DNA of 64,000 bases from Cystobacter fuscus (GCF_002305875.1 NZ_CP022098.1:12090001-12154000); one strand, 5' to 3'. Shown: positions 37,090 through 48,555, numbered from the stretch's first letter. Translations and numbers: made by a program. Notes: generated by a model from the sequence alone, not told the origin.

Positions 37090-37207
37090 CGTCCACTCCC
37101 GGACAGCCACCTGGCGGGCAGGCGGATGTCGTCCCGGGGACCCATCGCCACCGTTCCCCGGCATGCCCATGGTTGCGCCGCAGCCCTGTCCATCCGAGAG
37201 GCGAACC

Positions 37208-40200
37208 GTGGGACTCTTCAACCTGCTGTCGCGCTGGCCCCTCTTGCGTCAAATCCAGCGCAAGGACGCGCTCGGCCTGGGCGAGTCGGCCATGAGCGAG
37301 CGCAGCCGCCAGTTGGAGCCGCGCACCGTCCGGGCCGACAAGGTCGTTCCCTCCGTGTGCCCCTACTGCGCCGTGGGCTGCGGCCAGAAGGTCTACGTGA
37401 AGGACGGGAAGATCCTCGACATCGAGGGGGACGAGGCCTCCCCCATCTCGCGCGGCCGGCTGTGTCCCAAGGGCAGCGCCAGCTTCCAGCTCGTCACGGG
37501 CAACCACCGCGTCCTCGACGTGCTCTACCGGCGCCCAGGCGCCATGCAGTGGGAGAAGCTTCCCCTGCACAAGGCCATGGACATGCTCGCCGAGCGCGTG
37601 AAGAAGGCACGCGACACCACGTGGCAGGCGAAGACGGAGTCGGGCGACATCGTCAATCGCACCCTGGGCATCGCGCACCTGGGCGGCGCCACGCTCGACA
37701 ACGAGGAGAACTACCTCATCAAGAAGCTCTTCACCGCGGGGCTCGGCATCGTCCAGGTGGAGAACCAGGCTCGAATATGACACTCCTCCACGGTGCCCGG
37801 TCTGGGCATCACGCTAGGACGCGGCGGAGCCACCGGATTCCAGCAGGATCTGGCCCACTCGGATTGCATCCTCATCCAGGGGAGCAACATGGCCGAGTGC
37901 CATCCGGTGGGCTTCCAGTGGGTGATGGAGGCGCGTGAGCGCGGCGCCACCGTCATCCACGTGGATCCGCGCTTCTCGCGCACCAGCGCCATGGCCGACG
38001 TGTTCGTCCCCCTGCGCGCGGGCACGGACATCGCGTTCCTCGGCGGCATCATCCACTACATCCTGGAGAACGAGCGCTACTTCCACGACTACGTGGTGCA
38101 CTACACCAACGCGCCCGCAATCCTGCGCGAGGACTTCCGGGACACCGAGGACCTGGACGGGCTCTTCAGCGGGTATGACCCGGAGACGGGCAAGTACTCG
38201 CCCCACACCTGGCAGTACGAGGGGCTGGACGGGGTGGTGCCCGCCGCGGGTCACAAGGAGATCTTCGCCGAGCCCGGTGCCGGCGGTCACGGCAAGGTGC
38301 AAGGCAAGCACATCACCGAGGTGTCCCGGGACAAGACGCTCCAGCACCCGCGCTGCGTCTTCCAGGTGCTCAAGCGCCACTACGCGCGCTACACGCCGGC
38401 CGTTGTCTCGCGCATCTGCGGCGTGCCCGAGGAGCTGTTCCTCAAGGTGGCCAGGACGCTGTGCGACAACTCGGGGCGCGAGCGCACGAGCGCCATCTGC
38501 TACGCGGTGGGCTGGACGCAGCACTCGGTGGGCGTGCAGAACATCCGCGCCGCGGGCATCATCCAATTGCTCCTGGGCAACATCGGCCGGCCCGGTGGCG
38601 GCATCATGGCCCTGCGCGGCCACGCCTCCATCCAGGGCTCCAGCGACATCCCCACGCTCTACAACCTGCTGCCCGGCTACATCCCCATGCCGCACGCGCC
38701 GGACGCGCAGCGCTTCGACCAGTACCTCCACAACAACGTGTCGGCCAGCGGCTGGTGGAGCGAGTTCCCCAAGTACGTCGTCTCGCTGCTCAAGGCGTAC
38801 TACGGCGACGCCGCGACGAAGAAGAACGACTGGTGCTTCCACTGGCTGCCCAAGCTCACCGGGGACCACTCGCACATGACGACCGTGGCCGACATGGCCG
38901 ACGGCAAGCTCAAGGGCTACTTCGTCATGGGGCAGAACCCCGTGGTGGGCTCGATGAACGGCGCGCTGCACCGCAAGGCGCTGCACAAGCTCGAGTGGCT
39001 GGTGGTGAGCGACCTCACCCTCATCGAGACGGCCGAGTTCTGGCGCACCGCCCCGGAAGTCCTCCGCGGCGACGTGAGGCCCCAGGACATCCAGACCGAG
39101 GTCTTCTTCTTCCCGAGCGCCGCGCACACGGAGAAGTCCGGCTCGTTCACCAACACCCAGCGCCTGTTGCAGTGGCACTCGCAGGCGGTGGAGCCACCGG
39201 GCGAGGCCCGGAGCGATCTGCAGTTCATCTTCGAGCTGGGGCGCCGGCTCAAGGCGCTCTACGCGGACTCCACCGAGGAGAAGGATCGGCCCATCCAGGC
39301 GCTCACCTGGGACTACCCCACCCACGGCCCGCTCGACGAGCCGGACGCCGAGGCCGTGCTCAGGGAGATCAACGGCTACACGGTGAAGGACGGCGTGCCC
39401 GTGCCGGGCTTCACGAAGCTCGAGGCGGACGGCAGCACGGCGTGTGGCTGTTGGATCTACTCGGGTGCTTACGCGAACGGGGTGAACCAGCCCGCGCGGC
39501 GCAAGCCGGGCCAGGAGCAGACGTGGGTGGCGCCCGAGTGGGGCTGGGCGTGGCCGGCCAACCGGCGGATGCTCTACAACCGCGCCTCGGCGGATCCCGA
39601 GGGCCGCCCGTGGAGCGAGCGCAAGAAGTACGTCTGGTGGGACGAGGGCCAGCGCCGGTGGACGGGCGAGGACGTGCCCGACTTCATCGTGGACCGGGAG
39701 CCCTCGTACCGGGCGAGCAAGGGAGACCAGGGGCTGGACACGCTCTCCGGGGATGATCCCTTCCTGCTGCAGGCGGATGGCAAGGGGTGGCTGTTCGCGC
39801 CGAGCGGCATGGTGGACGGCCCGCTGCCCACGCACTACGAGCCCCTGGAGTCCTCGGTGCACAACGCCCTCTACGGGCAGCAGTGCAACCCGGCGCGCTA
39901 CGACTGGCGGCGCCGCGACAACCCCATGGCGCGGGCGTGGGAGGATCCGCGCTACCCGTACATGCTCACCACGTACCGGCTCACCGAGCACCACACGGCG
40001 GGCGGCATGTCGCGCTGGCTGCCGTGGCTGAGCGAGCTGCAGCCGGAGATGTTCGTGGAGGTGTCGCCGGAGCTGGCGGCGCGGGCGGAGCTGGAGAACG
40101 GCGGCTGGTGCACGGTGTCCACGGCACGGGGCCAGGTGGAGTGCCGGGTGCTGGTGACCGAGCGCCTGCGTCCGCTGCGGGTGGACGGCAAGCTCGTGCA

Positions 40201-40474
40201 CCAGGTGGGCATGCCGTACCACTGGGGCTACTCGGGGCGGGTGAAGGGCGAGAGCACCAATGATCTGACGGCCTTCTCGGCGGACCCGAACGTCTCCATC
40301 CAGGAGTCCAAGGTGCTCGCGTGCAACGTGCTGCCGGGGCGGCGCGGGCAGGGAAGGCTCGCGGCGATGGGCTGGGAGCCGCCACCCCTGCCTCCAGGCG
40401 TGGTGGAAGTGCCACGGGACAATGAAGGCGTGGGTCCGCCCTCGCCCCAACCCGAGCAGGACCCGAGGGAGTAG
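37208..40474 (+). CDS. fdnG: Formate dehydrogenase catalytic subunit, selenoprotein (1088 aa)
   Basis: Molybdopterin (bis-MGD) formate dehydrogenase of the FdnG/FdoG type. Cys51, Cys54, Cys58 and Cys86 (CPYCAVGCG, LCPKG) bind a [4Fe-4S] cluster. An in-frame TGA at 37778-37780 lies at codon 191 in ENQARI-U-HSS, exactly where these enzymes carry selenocysteine, and a SECIS hairpin follows it. Reading resumes in the same frame for 898 codons: TDRTxx-like MAECHPVGFQWV, YAVGWTQHSVG, NIGRPGGGIMALRGH, GYFVMGQNP and the C-terminal beta-barrel. No twin-arginine leader is seen. The start is GTG 37208 after GAGAGGCG. It heads an operon with the iron-sulfur and membrane subunits; Mo-cofactor genes are 10 kb away. 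Confidence 0.95.
37778..37780 (+). other. UGA selenocysteine codon of the formate dehydrogenase
   Basis: In-frame TGA between NQAR-I and HSST. The next open frame resumes without gap and is in the same frame, and the encoded protein aligns across it with FdnG-type enzymes. The residue is codon 191 and corresponds to selenocysteine 196 of E. coli FdnG. Confidence 0.92.
37793..37809 (+). promoter_or_regulatory. Bacterial SECIS hairpin
   Basis: GUGCCC (37793-37798) pairs fully with GGGCAU (37804-37809), a wobble at the base, around the loop GGUCU (37799-37803). The loop sequence and its distance from UGA (the two G at +19 and +20 after the codon) are the same as in E. coli fdhF, where the GGUCU loop is the SelB-binding site. 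This is the minimal mRNA element for selenocysteine insertion and lies in the coding sequence. Confidence 0.88.
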
Positions 40475-40480
40475 CACCGC

Positions 40481-41278
40481 ATGGGACACAAGGGCTTCTT
40501 CACCGACACGACCCTCTGCATCGGCTGCAAGGCGTGCGAGGTGGCCTGCAAGCAGTGGAACCAGTTGCCCGAGGACGGCCTGGAGTTGACGGGCATGTCC
40601 TACGACAACACGGGGCACCTGGGCGCCTCCACCTGGCGGCACGTGGCGTTCGTCGAGCGGCCCGTGCCCCTGCCCGGGCAGACGGTGGGGCTGCTCGACT
40701 TCTCGTGGTTGATGAGCTCGGACGTGTGCAAGCACTGCCAGCGCGCGGGGTGCCTGGAGGCGTGTCCCACGGGCGCCATCATCCGCACCGAGTTCGACAC
40801 CGTGTACGTGCAGCCGGACGTGTGCAACGGCTGCGGCTACTGCGTGACGGCATGTCCCTTTGGCGTCATCGACCGGCGCGAGGACGACGGGCGCGCGTGG
40901 AAGTGCACGCTCTGCTACGACCGGCTGGGCGAGGGCATGACGCCCGCGTGCGCCAAGGCGTGCCCCACCGCGTCCATCCAGTACGGCGACGTGGACGAGC
41001 TGCGCGAGCGCGCCCGGCGCCGGGTGGAGCAATTGCACGAGCGGGGCCTGGGCCAGGCGTACCTGTATGGCGCGGAGCCGGAGAACCAGCCGGGCACGGG
41101 GGGGCTCAACGCCTTCTTCCTGCTCGTGGACAAGCCCGAGGTCTACAACCTGCCGCCCGATCCCGTGGTGCCGACGATGAAGGGCAAGGAGTCCTGGGCG
41201 ATGGCGGGCTGGGGTGCGCTGGGCATGGCGGCGCTGGCGCTCGGGGCGGTGCTGCTCGGAAGGGGGAAGCACGCGTGA
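40481..41278 (+). CDS. fdnH: Formate dehydrogenase iron-sulfur subunit (265 aa)
   Basis: Ferredoxin-like electron-transfer subunit with four [4Fe-4S] Cys groups: CIGCKACEVACK (13-24), CKHCQRAGCLEACP, CNGCGYCVTACP and CTLCYDRL...CAKACP. It accepts electrons from the catalytic subunit and passes them to the membrane. The C-terminus (WAMAGWGALGMAALALGAVLLG) is a single transmembrane helix, as in FdnH. The gene begins 6 bp after the catalytic subunit stop and overlaps the next gene by GTGA, giving one operon. Confidence 0.95.
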   Translation: MGHKGFFTDTTLCIGCKACEVACKQWNQLPEDGLELTGMSYDNTGHLGASTWRHVAFVERPVPLPGQTVGLLDFSWLMSSDVCKHCQRAGCLEACPTGAIIRTEFDTVYVQPDVCNGCGYCVTACPFGVIDRREDDGRAWKCTLCYDRLGEGMTPACAKACPTASIQYGDVDELRERARRRVEQLHERGLGQAYLYGAEPENQPGTGGLNAFFLLVDKPEVYNLPPDPVVPTMKGKESWAMAGWGALGMAALALGAVLLGRGKHA

Positions 41279-42435
41279 GCAAGGGCATCCGGCCAGAGGA
41301 GCTGGACAAGCGCGGGGATGGGCGCGACATCGACACGAGCCGGGGCGAGCTGTCCGGCGAGGGCGCCTGGCAGCGGGTGAAACAGTTGGACGAGGCCAAC
41401 CCCGCGCGCGAGGTGATGCACACGCGGCCCACCCGATCCGACGTCACCTCGGCGACGCCGAGCTACTACGGGCAGCCCGTGCTCAAGGAGCCGGTGTGGA
41501 TCTGGACCATTCCGCTCTACTTCCACGTGGGCGGCACGGCGGGCGCGGCGAGCCTCCTGGGCGCGACGGCGGAGGTGCTCGGCGGCGAGCGTCTGCGGCC
41601 GCTGGGGGTGCGGTGCCGGTGGATCGGCGCGGTGGGCGACAGCGTGAGCGCGGGACTGCTCATCCATGACCTGGGCCGGCCCGAGCGCTTCCTCCACATG
41701 CTGCGCGTCTTCCGTCCCACCTCGCCCATGAACCTGGGCACGTGGATCCTCTCGGGCTCGGGTGCGATGAACGGCGCGGCCGCGGTGCTCTCGGGCCAGA
41801 AAGGCTGGCTCGGGCGCGCGGGAGACGGCGCGGCCCTGATCGGGGGCCTCCTGGGCATGCCACTCGCGGGGTACACGGCGGTGCTCATCACCAACACGTC
41901 GGTGGCCCTGTGGCAGTCCGTCCACAAGAGCCTGCCCCTCTTGTTCATGGCCGCGTCGGTGGCGGGCGCGGGCAGCCTGCTCCAACTGCTGCCCCACGCG
42001 CCCGAGGAGGAGCGAGTCCTCCACCTGTTCGGCATGGGGGGAAAGGTGGCCGCGCTCGCCGCGGGGCTCGCCACCCACCGCGACGCCTCGCGCGTGGAGG
42101 CCGTGGGCAGACCGCTGCGCCGGGGCTGGACGGGGGCGATGTGGGTGGCGGCCCACGTCTGCACCGCGGCCTCGCTCGCGCTGGACGTGTGGCCAGAGCG
42201 GCGACGTCCGGCGACGAAGGTGGCCGCGGCGGTGCTGGGCACGGCGGGGGCGCTGCTCACGCGCTTCGCCCTGTTCCACGCGGGCAAGACGTCGTCGAGA
42301 GATCCCCAGGCCACCTTCCAGGGACAGCGCCAGGGCCTGGGCGCCGCCGAGGTGACGGGACACTCCCACGCCTCGGACGGCAGGCCGCTGAAGTTCCCCC
42401 TGCCCGTGCTGCGCGACGCACCCACCTCGACGTGA
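41275..42435 (+). CDS. NrfD/PsrC-type membrane subunit of formate dehydrogenase (386 aa)
   Basis: Integral membrane protein of the NrfD family. After a soluble, charged N-terminal region (SKGIRPEELDKRGDG ... KQLDEANPAREV), about eight hydrophobic segments follow, for example WTIPLYFHVGGTAGAASLLGA, LNLGTWILSGSGAMN, ALIGGLLGMPLAGYTAVLI, PLLFMAASVAGAGSL and AMWVAAHVCTAASLAL. GTWILSGSG and GRPERFLHMLRVFRPTSPMNLG are typical of NrfD and place a quinone site at the membrane edge. It replaces the cytochrome b FdnI subunit. GTG 41275 overlaps the iron-sulfur gene. The C-terminal 60 residues are soluble. Confidence 0.9.
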   Translation: MSKGIRPEELDKRGDGRDIDTSRGELSGEGAWQRVKQLDEANPAREVMHTRPTRSDVTSATPSYYGQPVLKEPVWIWTIPLYFHVGGTAGAASLLGATAEVLGGERLRPLGVRCRWIGAVGDSVSAGLLIHDLGRPERFLHMLRVFRPTSPMNLGTWILSGSGAMNGAAAVLSGQKGWLGRAGDGAALIGGLLGMPLAGYTAVLITNTSVALWQSVHKSLPLLFMAASVAGAGSLLQLLPHAPEEERVLHLFGMGGKVAALAAGLATHRDASRVEAVGRPLRRGWTGAMWVAAHVCTAASLALDVWPERRRPATKVAAAVLGTAGALLTRFALFHAGKTSSRDPQATFQGQRQGLGAAEVTGHSHASDGRPLKFPLPVLRDAPTST

Positions 42436-42606
42436 TCCGGATGTGGGGCCGCGAACAGCGCCCTGCCTTCCAGGGCCATCACTGTCCACCAATCCACAGA
42501 TGTCGGGCTAACCAGTGAACCCCGGTGGTCCGAGGCCGCGTGCCTGCGCAGCAGGAGCGTAGGATGATGATCGCGTCATCTCAGAAAACCCACGCCCACG
42601 CAGGGG

Positions 42607-42631
42607 GGAATGTACCGGGGGGGTACGTTCC
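42607..42631. promoter_or_regulatory. Inverted repeat upstream of the Ser/Thr kinase
   Basis: GGAATGTACC (42607-42616) and GGTACGTTCC (42622-42631) are reverse complements with one mismatch (a G-U pair in RNA), separated by five Gs. It lies 40 bp before the ATG at 42671 and may be an operator or an mRNA hairpin near the ribosome-binding site. Confidence 0.4.
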
Positions 42632-42670
42632 GCCGGCCCCTTCACGTCCGCCCCGACGGCCGACCGGTCC

Positions 42671-44551
<1,881 letters not shown>

Positions 44552-44615
44552 GGACCGCTCCCCTCCCGGAGGGCGCCGTGCTAACTCCCGGGGCCTTCCT
44601 CCGGAGGCCCCCACC

Positions 44616-45323
44616 ATGCCGCCCCCGTTTCCTCCCCTCGACATCCCCGCCCCGGTGCGGCGCGTGGCCACCCACGCCGTGGCCGCGGGCCTCACCCCCC
44701 TCGTCCCCGTGCCCTTCGTGGATGACTACGCGCTGCGCCGCGTGCGCGAGGACATGGTGCGCTCGCTGCTCGCCGAGCGGGGCCTCTCCGCGCCCCGGCC
44801 CACCCTGCGCGTGCTCGCCGGCCTCCACCCGCGCGAGGGCAGCCGCCTGCAACAACTCGCGGGCAAGGCGGCGCTGCTGTCGCTGCGGCTCGCCTGGCGC
44901 AAGAGCTACCGGCGCCTCATCACCGCCCTGTGGCTCAAGGACTGCGTGGACATGGCCTCGCTCTGCCTGCACCACGGCTATCTCCTGCAATACGCGCTCG
45001 AGCGGGGAGACCTGCCCGCGCACGCCCTCGCCACCCCGGACACCGCGCGCCGCGTGCAGGCCGCCATCCACGCCGCCTGCGCCGAGCTGGACGCGCGCCC
45101 CATCAACCAGGCCCTGCGCCGGCTGTGGGCCGGCAGCCGGCTGGTGAACGAGGCCCTTTCCGAGGCCCTCGCCCACTTCCAGGGCGCACCCCTGCGCCCC
45201 CACCTCGACGACTCCGGCGAGGAGACTTCACTCGCCGAGCGGCTCGCCGCCGTGCTGTGGGAAGAACGTGGCTATTTCCTGACTCTGGAATCGCTTTACA
45301 CGAAACACCTGAACTCCCCGTGA
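44616..45323 (+). CDS. Hypothetical protein, mostly helical (235 aa)
   Basis: Function not recognised. It is alanine-, leucine- and arginine-rich with an opening VATHAVAAGLTPLVPVPFVDDYALRRVREDMV, where the VPVPFVDD block resembles small membrane-associated helices of DUF697-like proteins, then several long amphipathic helices. No signal, motif or catalytic residues can be assigned. The ATG is preceded by GGAGGC. It follows the kinase by 65 bp on the same strand and may be co-transcribed with it. Confidence 0.6.
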   Translation: MPPPFPPLDIPAPVRRVATHAVAAGLTPLVPVPFVDDYALRRVREDMVRSLLAERGLSAPRPTLRVLAGLHPREGSRLQQLAGKAALLSLRLAWRKSYRRLITALWLKDCVDMASLCLHHGYLLQYALERGDLPAHALATPDTARRVQAAIHAACAELDARPINQALRRLWAGSRLVNEALSEALAHFQGAPLRPHLDDSGEETSLAERLAAVLWEERGYFLTLESLYTKHLNSP

Positions 45324-45463
45324 GCGTTTCCGGGGACCGATAAACTTGCGCTCACCACGCTCCGTCGAAAATCATTCACTTCGCGCCGGTCATCCACATC
45401 GCGCGAGTCGTCCCACCAGCCCCCCCGGCGGCAGTGCCCATCGTTGATCTGGCGAGGTAGCTC

Positions 45464-46309
45464 ATGGCCAACCTGATTGATGCCGTGCGTCTGGGAGACG
45501 CGGGCGTGGTCCGAGCGCTGTTCGAGCGGGATCCCCAATCCCTGCACCGGGGAGACGCGCGGGGGATGACGCCACTGATGTGGGCCGCCTGGCATGGCAC
45601 GGTGGAGCTGGTGAGCTGGCTGCTCGCGCACGGCGCGCAGGCGGCGGTGAAGGACATCCGGGGCGCCACGGCGCTGATGCTCGCGGCCGAGCGGGGCCAC
45701 CTGGAGGCGGTGCGCGAGCTGATCCCCCGGGCGGACGTGGACGAGCGGGGCGAGGCGCTGCGGCACGCGGTGGGCGCCGGGCAGCACGAGGTGACGGCCT
45801 GGCTGTTGGACGAGGCGGGAGCGCCGCTCGAGTACGGCGGAGCGGAGGGCAAGACGCCCCTGACGTGCGCCGTGCTCGGAGGCCACTCGGCCCTGGCGGA
45901 CGAGCTGCTGCGGCGGGGGGCGGACGTGGCGGCGCCCAGCTCCCACTTCCTCGCCCTGGAGAACCTCCAGGACTCCGGCTGGCAACCCCTGCACTACGCC
46001 GCGGACCGCCGGCACGCGCTGCTCGTGCAACAACTGCTCGACGCGGGCGCCGCGGTGGACGCCGCGACGACCCTGGGCACCACCCCGCTGATGCTGGCCG
46101 TGCTCCAGGGGGACGAGGACACCGTGCGGCTGCTGTTGCGCGCGGGCGCGGAGCCACTGCGCGAGGACCTGGGCCGCGCCAGCGCGCTGTCGCTGTCGCG
46201 GCGGCAGGGCAAACCCCACATCACCCGGCTGCTCGAGCGCCGGGCCGAGGAAGCCCCCCTCACGCGCGTGCTGCACCGCGTGCGGGGCGTGGGCGGGCGC
46301 GCCACCTGA
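45464..46309 (+). CDS. Ankyrin-repeat protein (281 aa)
   Basis: About eight ankyrin repeats. Examples of the TPLMWAAWHGTVELVSWLLAHGA type are GMTPLMWAAW, GATALMLAAERGHLEAV, GKTPLTCAVLGGHSALADELLRRGADV, GWQPLHYAADRRHALLVQQLLDAGAAV and GTTPLMLAVLQGDEDTVRLLLRAGAEP. There is no signal, so it should act in the cytoplasm as a protein-binding platform. The first residues MANLIDAVRLGDAGVVR form the capping repeat. A GAGGTAG site precedes the ATG. Its partner is unknown; the convergent gene at 46325 shows no link. Confidence 0.92.
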   Translation: MANLIDAVRLGDAGVVRALFERDPQSLHRGDARGMTPLMWAAWHGTVELVSWLLAHGAQAAVKDIRGATALMLAAERGHLEAVRELIPRADVDERGEALRHAVGAGQHEVTAWLLDEAGAPLEYGGAEGKTPLTCAVLGGHSALADELLRRGADVAAPSSHFLALENLQDSGWQPLHYAADRRHALLVQQLLDAGAAVDAATTLGTTPLMLAVLQGDEDTVRLLLRAGAEPLREDLGRASALSLSRRQGKPHITRLLERRAEEAPLTRVLHRVRGVGGRAT

Positions 46310-46324
46310 GCGGCGCCCCCCGCG

Positions 46325-46849
46325 TCAGTGCAGCAGTCCTCCGCCGGAGTCCTCCCCCTCGTCCGGCGTCTCGCGCACGCGCGCCATGGCCGTCCGGAAG
46401 CGCTCCAGGGAGCGGCGCAGCCGCGAGTCCATCTGCACCGAGGGACTGTCCGAGCGCGCCAGGCACAGCGTCACCGTCCGGCCCGCCAGGGGCGGCTCGC
46501 CCGGCTCCAGCACCGCGTCCCGGGTGCCGCCGAACACCAGCCAGTCCAGCCGCCACAGCGCGTCGAGCCGCTGACCGAAGTACTCCTCCATCTCCACGCG
46601 CAGCGGCTCGGGCAGCCCCGTCACGTCGCAGAACTCCGCGCAGTCGCGCAGGAAGCCCTCCACCACCGAGCCCTCCTCCGCCTGCTCGGGCTCCTCGTGC
46701 GAGAAGCTGCACGCCAGCGCCCCGTCCAGCAACCGGGCGAGTTGCTCCCCACAGGTCACCAGGCTCAATCGGGTGCCCTGCTCCAGCACTCCCTCGTCCT
46801 GACGCAGGAACGTCTCCCCCGCGAGCGTGTCGAGTCTCATCCTGGCCAC
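46325..46849 (-). CDS. Hypothetical acidic protein (174 aa)
   Basis: Not recognised. Composition is acidic with a helical middle (GEQLARLLDGALACSFSHEEPEQAEEGSVVEGFLRDCAEF) and no signal or membrane segment. Two Cys near residues 50 and 70. The ending EDSGGGLLH is Gly/Ser-rich. The start is probably GTG 46849, which has GGAG six bases upstream; ATG 46840 and TTG 46861 are alternatives. It converges with the ankyrin gene, with 16 bp between the stops. Confidence 0.55.
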   Translation of the reverse strand: MARMRLDTLAGETFLRQDEGVLEQGTRLSLVTCGEQLARLLDGALACSFSHEEPEQAEEGSVVEGFLRDCAEFCDVTGLPEPLRVEMEEYFGQRLDALWRLDWLVFGGTRDAVLEPGEPPLAGRTVTLCLARSDSPSVQMDSRLRRSLERFRTAMARVRETPDEGEDSGGGLLH

Positions 46850-47386
46850 GTACCCCTCCAAAACCCCGAACCCCGCACCCTACCGGCACCCCGTCCTGGC
46901 GGTCACCTTTTCCCCACCCACCCCCGCCCTACGCGTCTTCAGCGTCGACCCCGCCAGCGTACAGCAGCCCCCTGACATGACCCGGAGCCCTCCCGCCGGT
47001 ACCTGTCCTCCAGTACATGTCCTGGAGGAAGACACCCCCACCGTCCTGTTTCAGGACAGTCACGTGGAAGACACCAACCCCTGGTTTTTCTTATGGCTCC
47101 CACGAGTCAGTAGCGAAGAGGCGACAAAAGGGCCGCCGGGGAAAGTGGAGCATCCATGCTCCACATCCTGGAGGTAACGCGACGCGTCGTCCTGGCATTC
47201 GTGACGCATCAGGTCTGGCGTGGAAGTTGCTCAACATGCGAGGGCTGGGGGACGACTGGATGGTTTCAGCGCTTCCCGACGGCGAGTTCCCCGGCGAGCC
47301 AGACCAACGCAGCGTCCTTACCCCCCCTGCCTCCGTCCCCGGACCGGATGACCTCCGGCCCGGGGAACCCCAAGGAACCTTCTTCC
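46850..47386. promoter_or_regulatory. Long intergenic region with repeats, upstream of lipase
   Basis: No gene is supported. Near 47000 two inverted repeats occur: CCTCCAG (47007-47013) with CTGGAGG (47022-47028), and GTCCTG (47043-47048) with CAGGAC (47052-47057, spacer TTT). A direct repeat GGAAGACACC lies at 47027-47036 and 47066-47075 (offset 39). They fall 310-380 bp before the lipase ATG and look like a regulator-binding array; the region after 47080 has no clear signals besides the Shine-Dalgarno AAGGA before the ATG. Confidence 0.5.
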
Positions 47387-48487
47387 ATGAAGCAACTGCC
47401 TGCCCTCGTGCTGGCGCTGTGCGCGTTTGGCCTTGCCCCCGAGGCCCATGCCGGAGCGGCGAAGACGACGTATCCCGTGGTGTTCGCCCATGGCATGGGC
47501 GGTTTCGACGACATCCTCGGCTACGACTACTGGGGGGATGACTACGGCATGTTCGTGGGCACCACGTGCAAGAGCGCGTGGACGTGCAACGAGGACATCG
47601 ACGACAACCAGCAGACGTTCGTGGGCCAGGTGCAGCCCATGCAGTCCTCCGAGGTGCGGGGCCTGGATCTGGCCAACGACATCGAGGGCTACATGGCGAG
47701 CGTGGGCGCCACGCGCGTGAACATCGTGGGCCACTCGCAGGGAGGCCTGGACGCGCGCAAGGCGGCCAAGGTGCTCCAGCAGCGCAAGGGCTACACGGTG
47801 GTGTCCGTGCTGGTGAGCGTGTCCTCGCCCCACCGCGGCTCGCCCGTGGCCAAGTACATCCTCGACCTCAAGCCCGGCGTCGTCAGCGTCATCAACGCCC
47901 TGGCCACGTATTACGGAGACGTCATCTACGGGCCGGGCAACGACGGCTACGCGGCCGCCAAGCAGCTCGTCTACAACGACTACAGCGCGAGCGACGGCAT
48001 CACCACCGGCGCCAAGGCCTTCAACGTCAACAACCCCATCGACGCGAAGTACGCCTCGCGCTACGCCTCGTTCGTCACCTCGCAGCGGGGCGCGAGCGTG
48101 AACCCCGCGCTCTACCTGATCAAGGAATTCCTCTACGACATCGACGGCAACGGCTATTGCGTCGACGACTGCGACAACGACGGCGCGGGCGGCAAGGGCA
48201 ACGGCAACGCCGGTGACGAGGACGATGACGGGCTCGTGGGCATCAACTCGCAGCAGATGGGCTACCGGCTCAAGTACACCGAGAGCCTCTTCGGCTTCGA
48301 CTCCGTCACCAACGACACCAACGTCGCCTACCTGGGGGACCTCAACGCGCCCACCTCCGCGCAGATGACCTCCTCCTCGGGCCTCATCAACCAGGACCAC
48401 ATGGACGTGATCGGCGTGGGGCCGGATACCTTCGACGAGCCCGAGTTCTACGCCGCGATCTTCCAGTACATCGGCAGCTACGACTGA
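47387..48487 (+). CDS. Secreted triacylglycerol lipase, Pseudomonas-type family I (366 aa)
   Basis: Signal peptide of about 22 residues (cut near AHA-GAA). The mature enzyme has VVFAHGMGGFD (oxyanion loop), VGHSQGGLDARKA with the nucleophile Ser, and a C-terminal QDHMDVIGV with the catalytic His; the Asp is expected around DDDGLVGINSQQMG, where bacterial lipases also bind calcium. The insertion DIDGNGYCVDDCDNDGAGG is Asp/Gly-rich, calcium-binding-like, and holds a Cys pair; a second pair is CKSAWTC. It is followed by a gene shaped like the lipase-specific foldase, consistent with family I.1/I.2 export through type II secretion. Confidence 0.9.
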   Translation: MKQLPALVLALCAFGLAPEAHAGAAKTTYPVVFAHGMGGFDDILGYDYWGDDYGMFVGTTCKSAWTCNEDIDDNQQTFVGQVQPMQSSEVRGLDLANDIEGYMASVGATRVNIVGHSQGGLDARKAAKVLQQRKGYTVVSVLVSVSSPHRGSPVAKYILDLKPGVVSVINALATYYGDVIYGPGNDGYAAAKQLVYNDYSASDGITTGAKAFNVNNPIDAKYASRYASFVTSQRGASVNPALYLIKEFLYDIDGNGYCVDDCDNDGAGGKGNGNAGDEDDDGLVGINSQQMGYRLKYTESLFGFDSVTNDTNVAYLGDLNAPTSAQMTSSSGLINQDHMDVIGVGPDTFDEPEFYAAIFQYIGSYD

Positions 48488-48555
48488 CCCGCCGTGCCTC
48501 TCCGGACGGCTCCCCCGTCGCGCGGGAGGGGCCTCCGGGAGTAGCCTTCCGTTTC

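Noticed and set aside
37778-37780. TGA in formate dehydrogenase as a nonsense mutation
   Set aside because: It lies at the family's selenocysteine position, the frame is the same on both sides and a SECIS hairpin follows at the standard distance.
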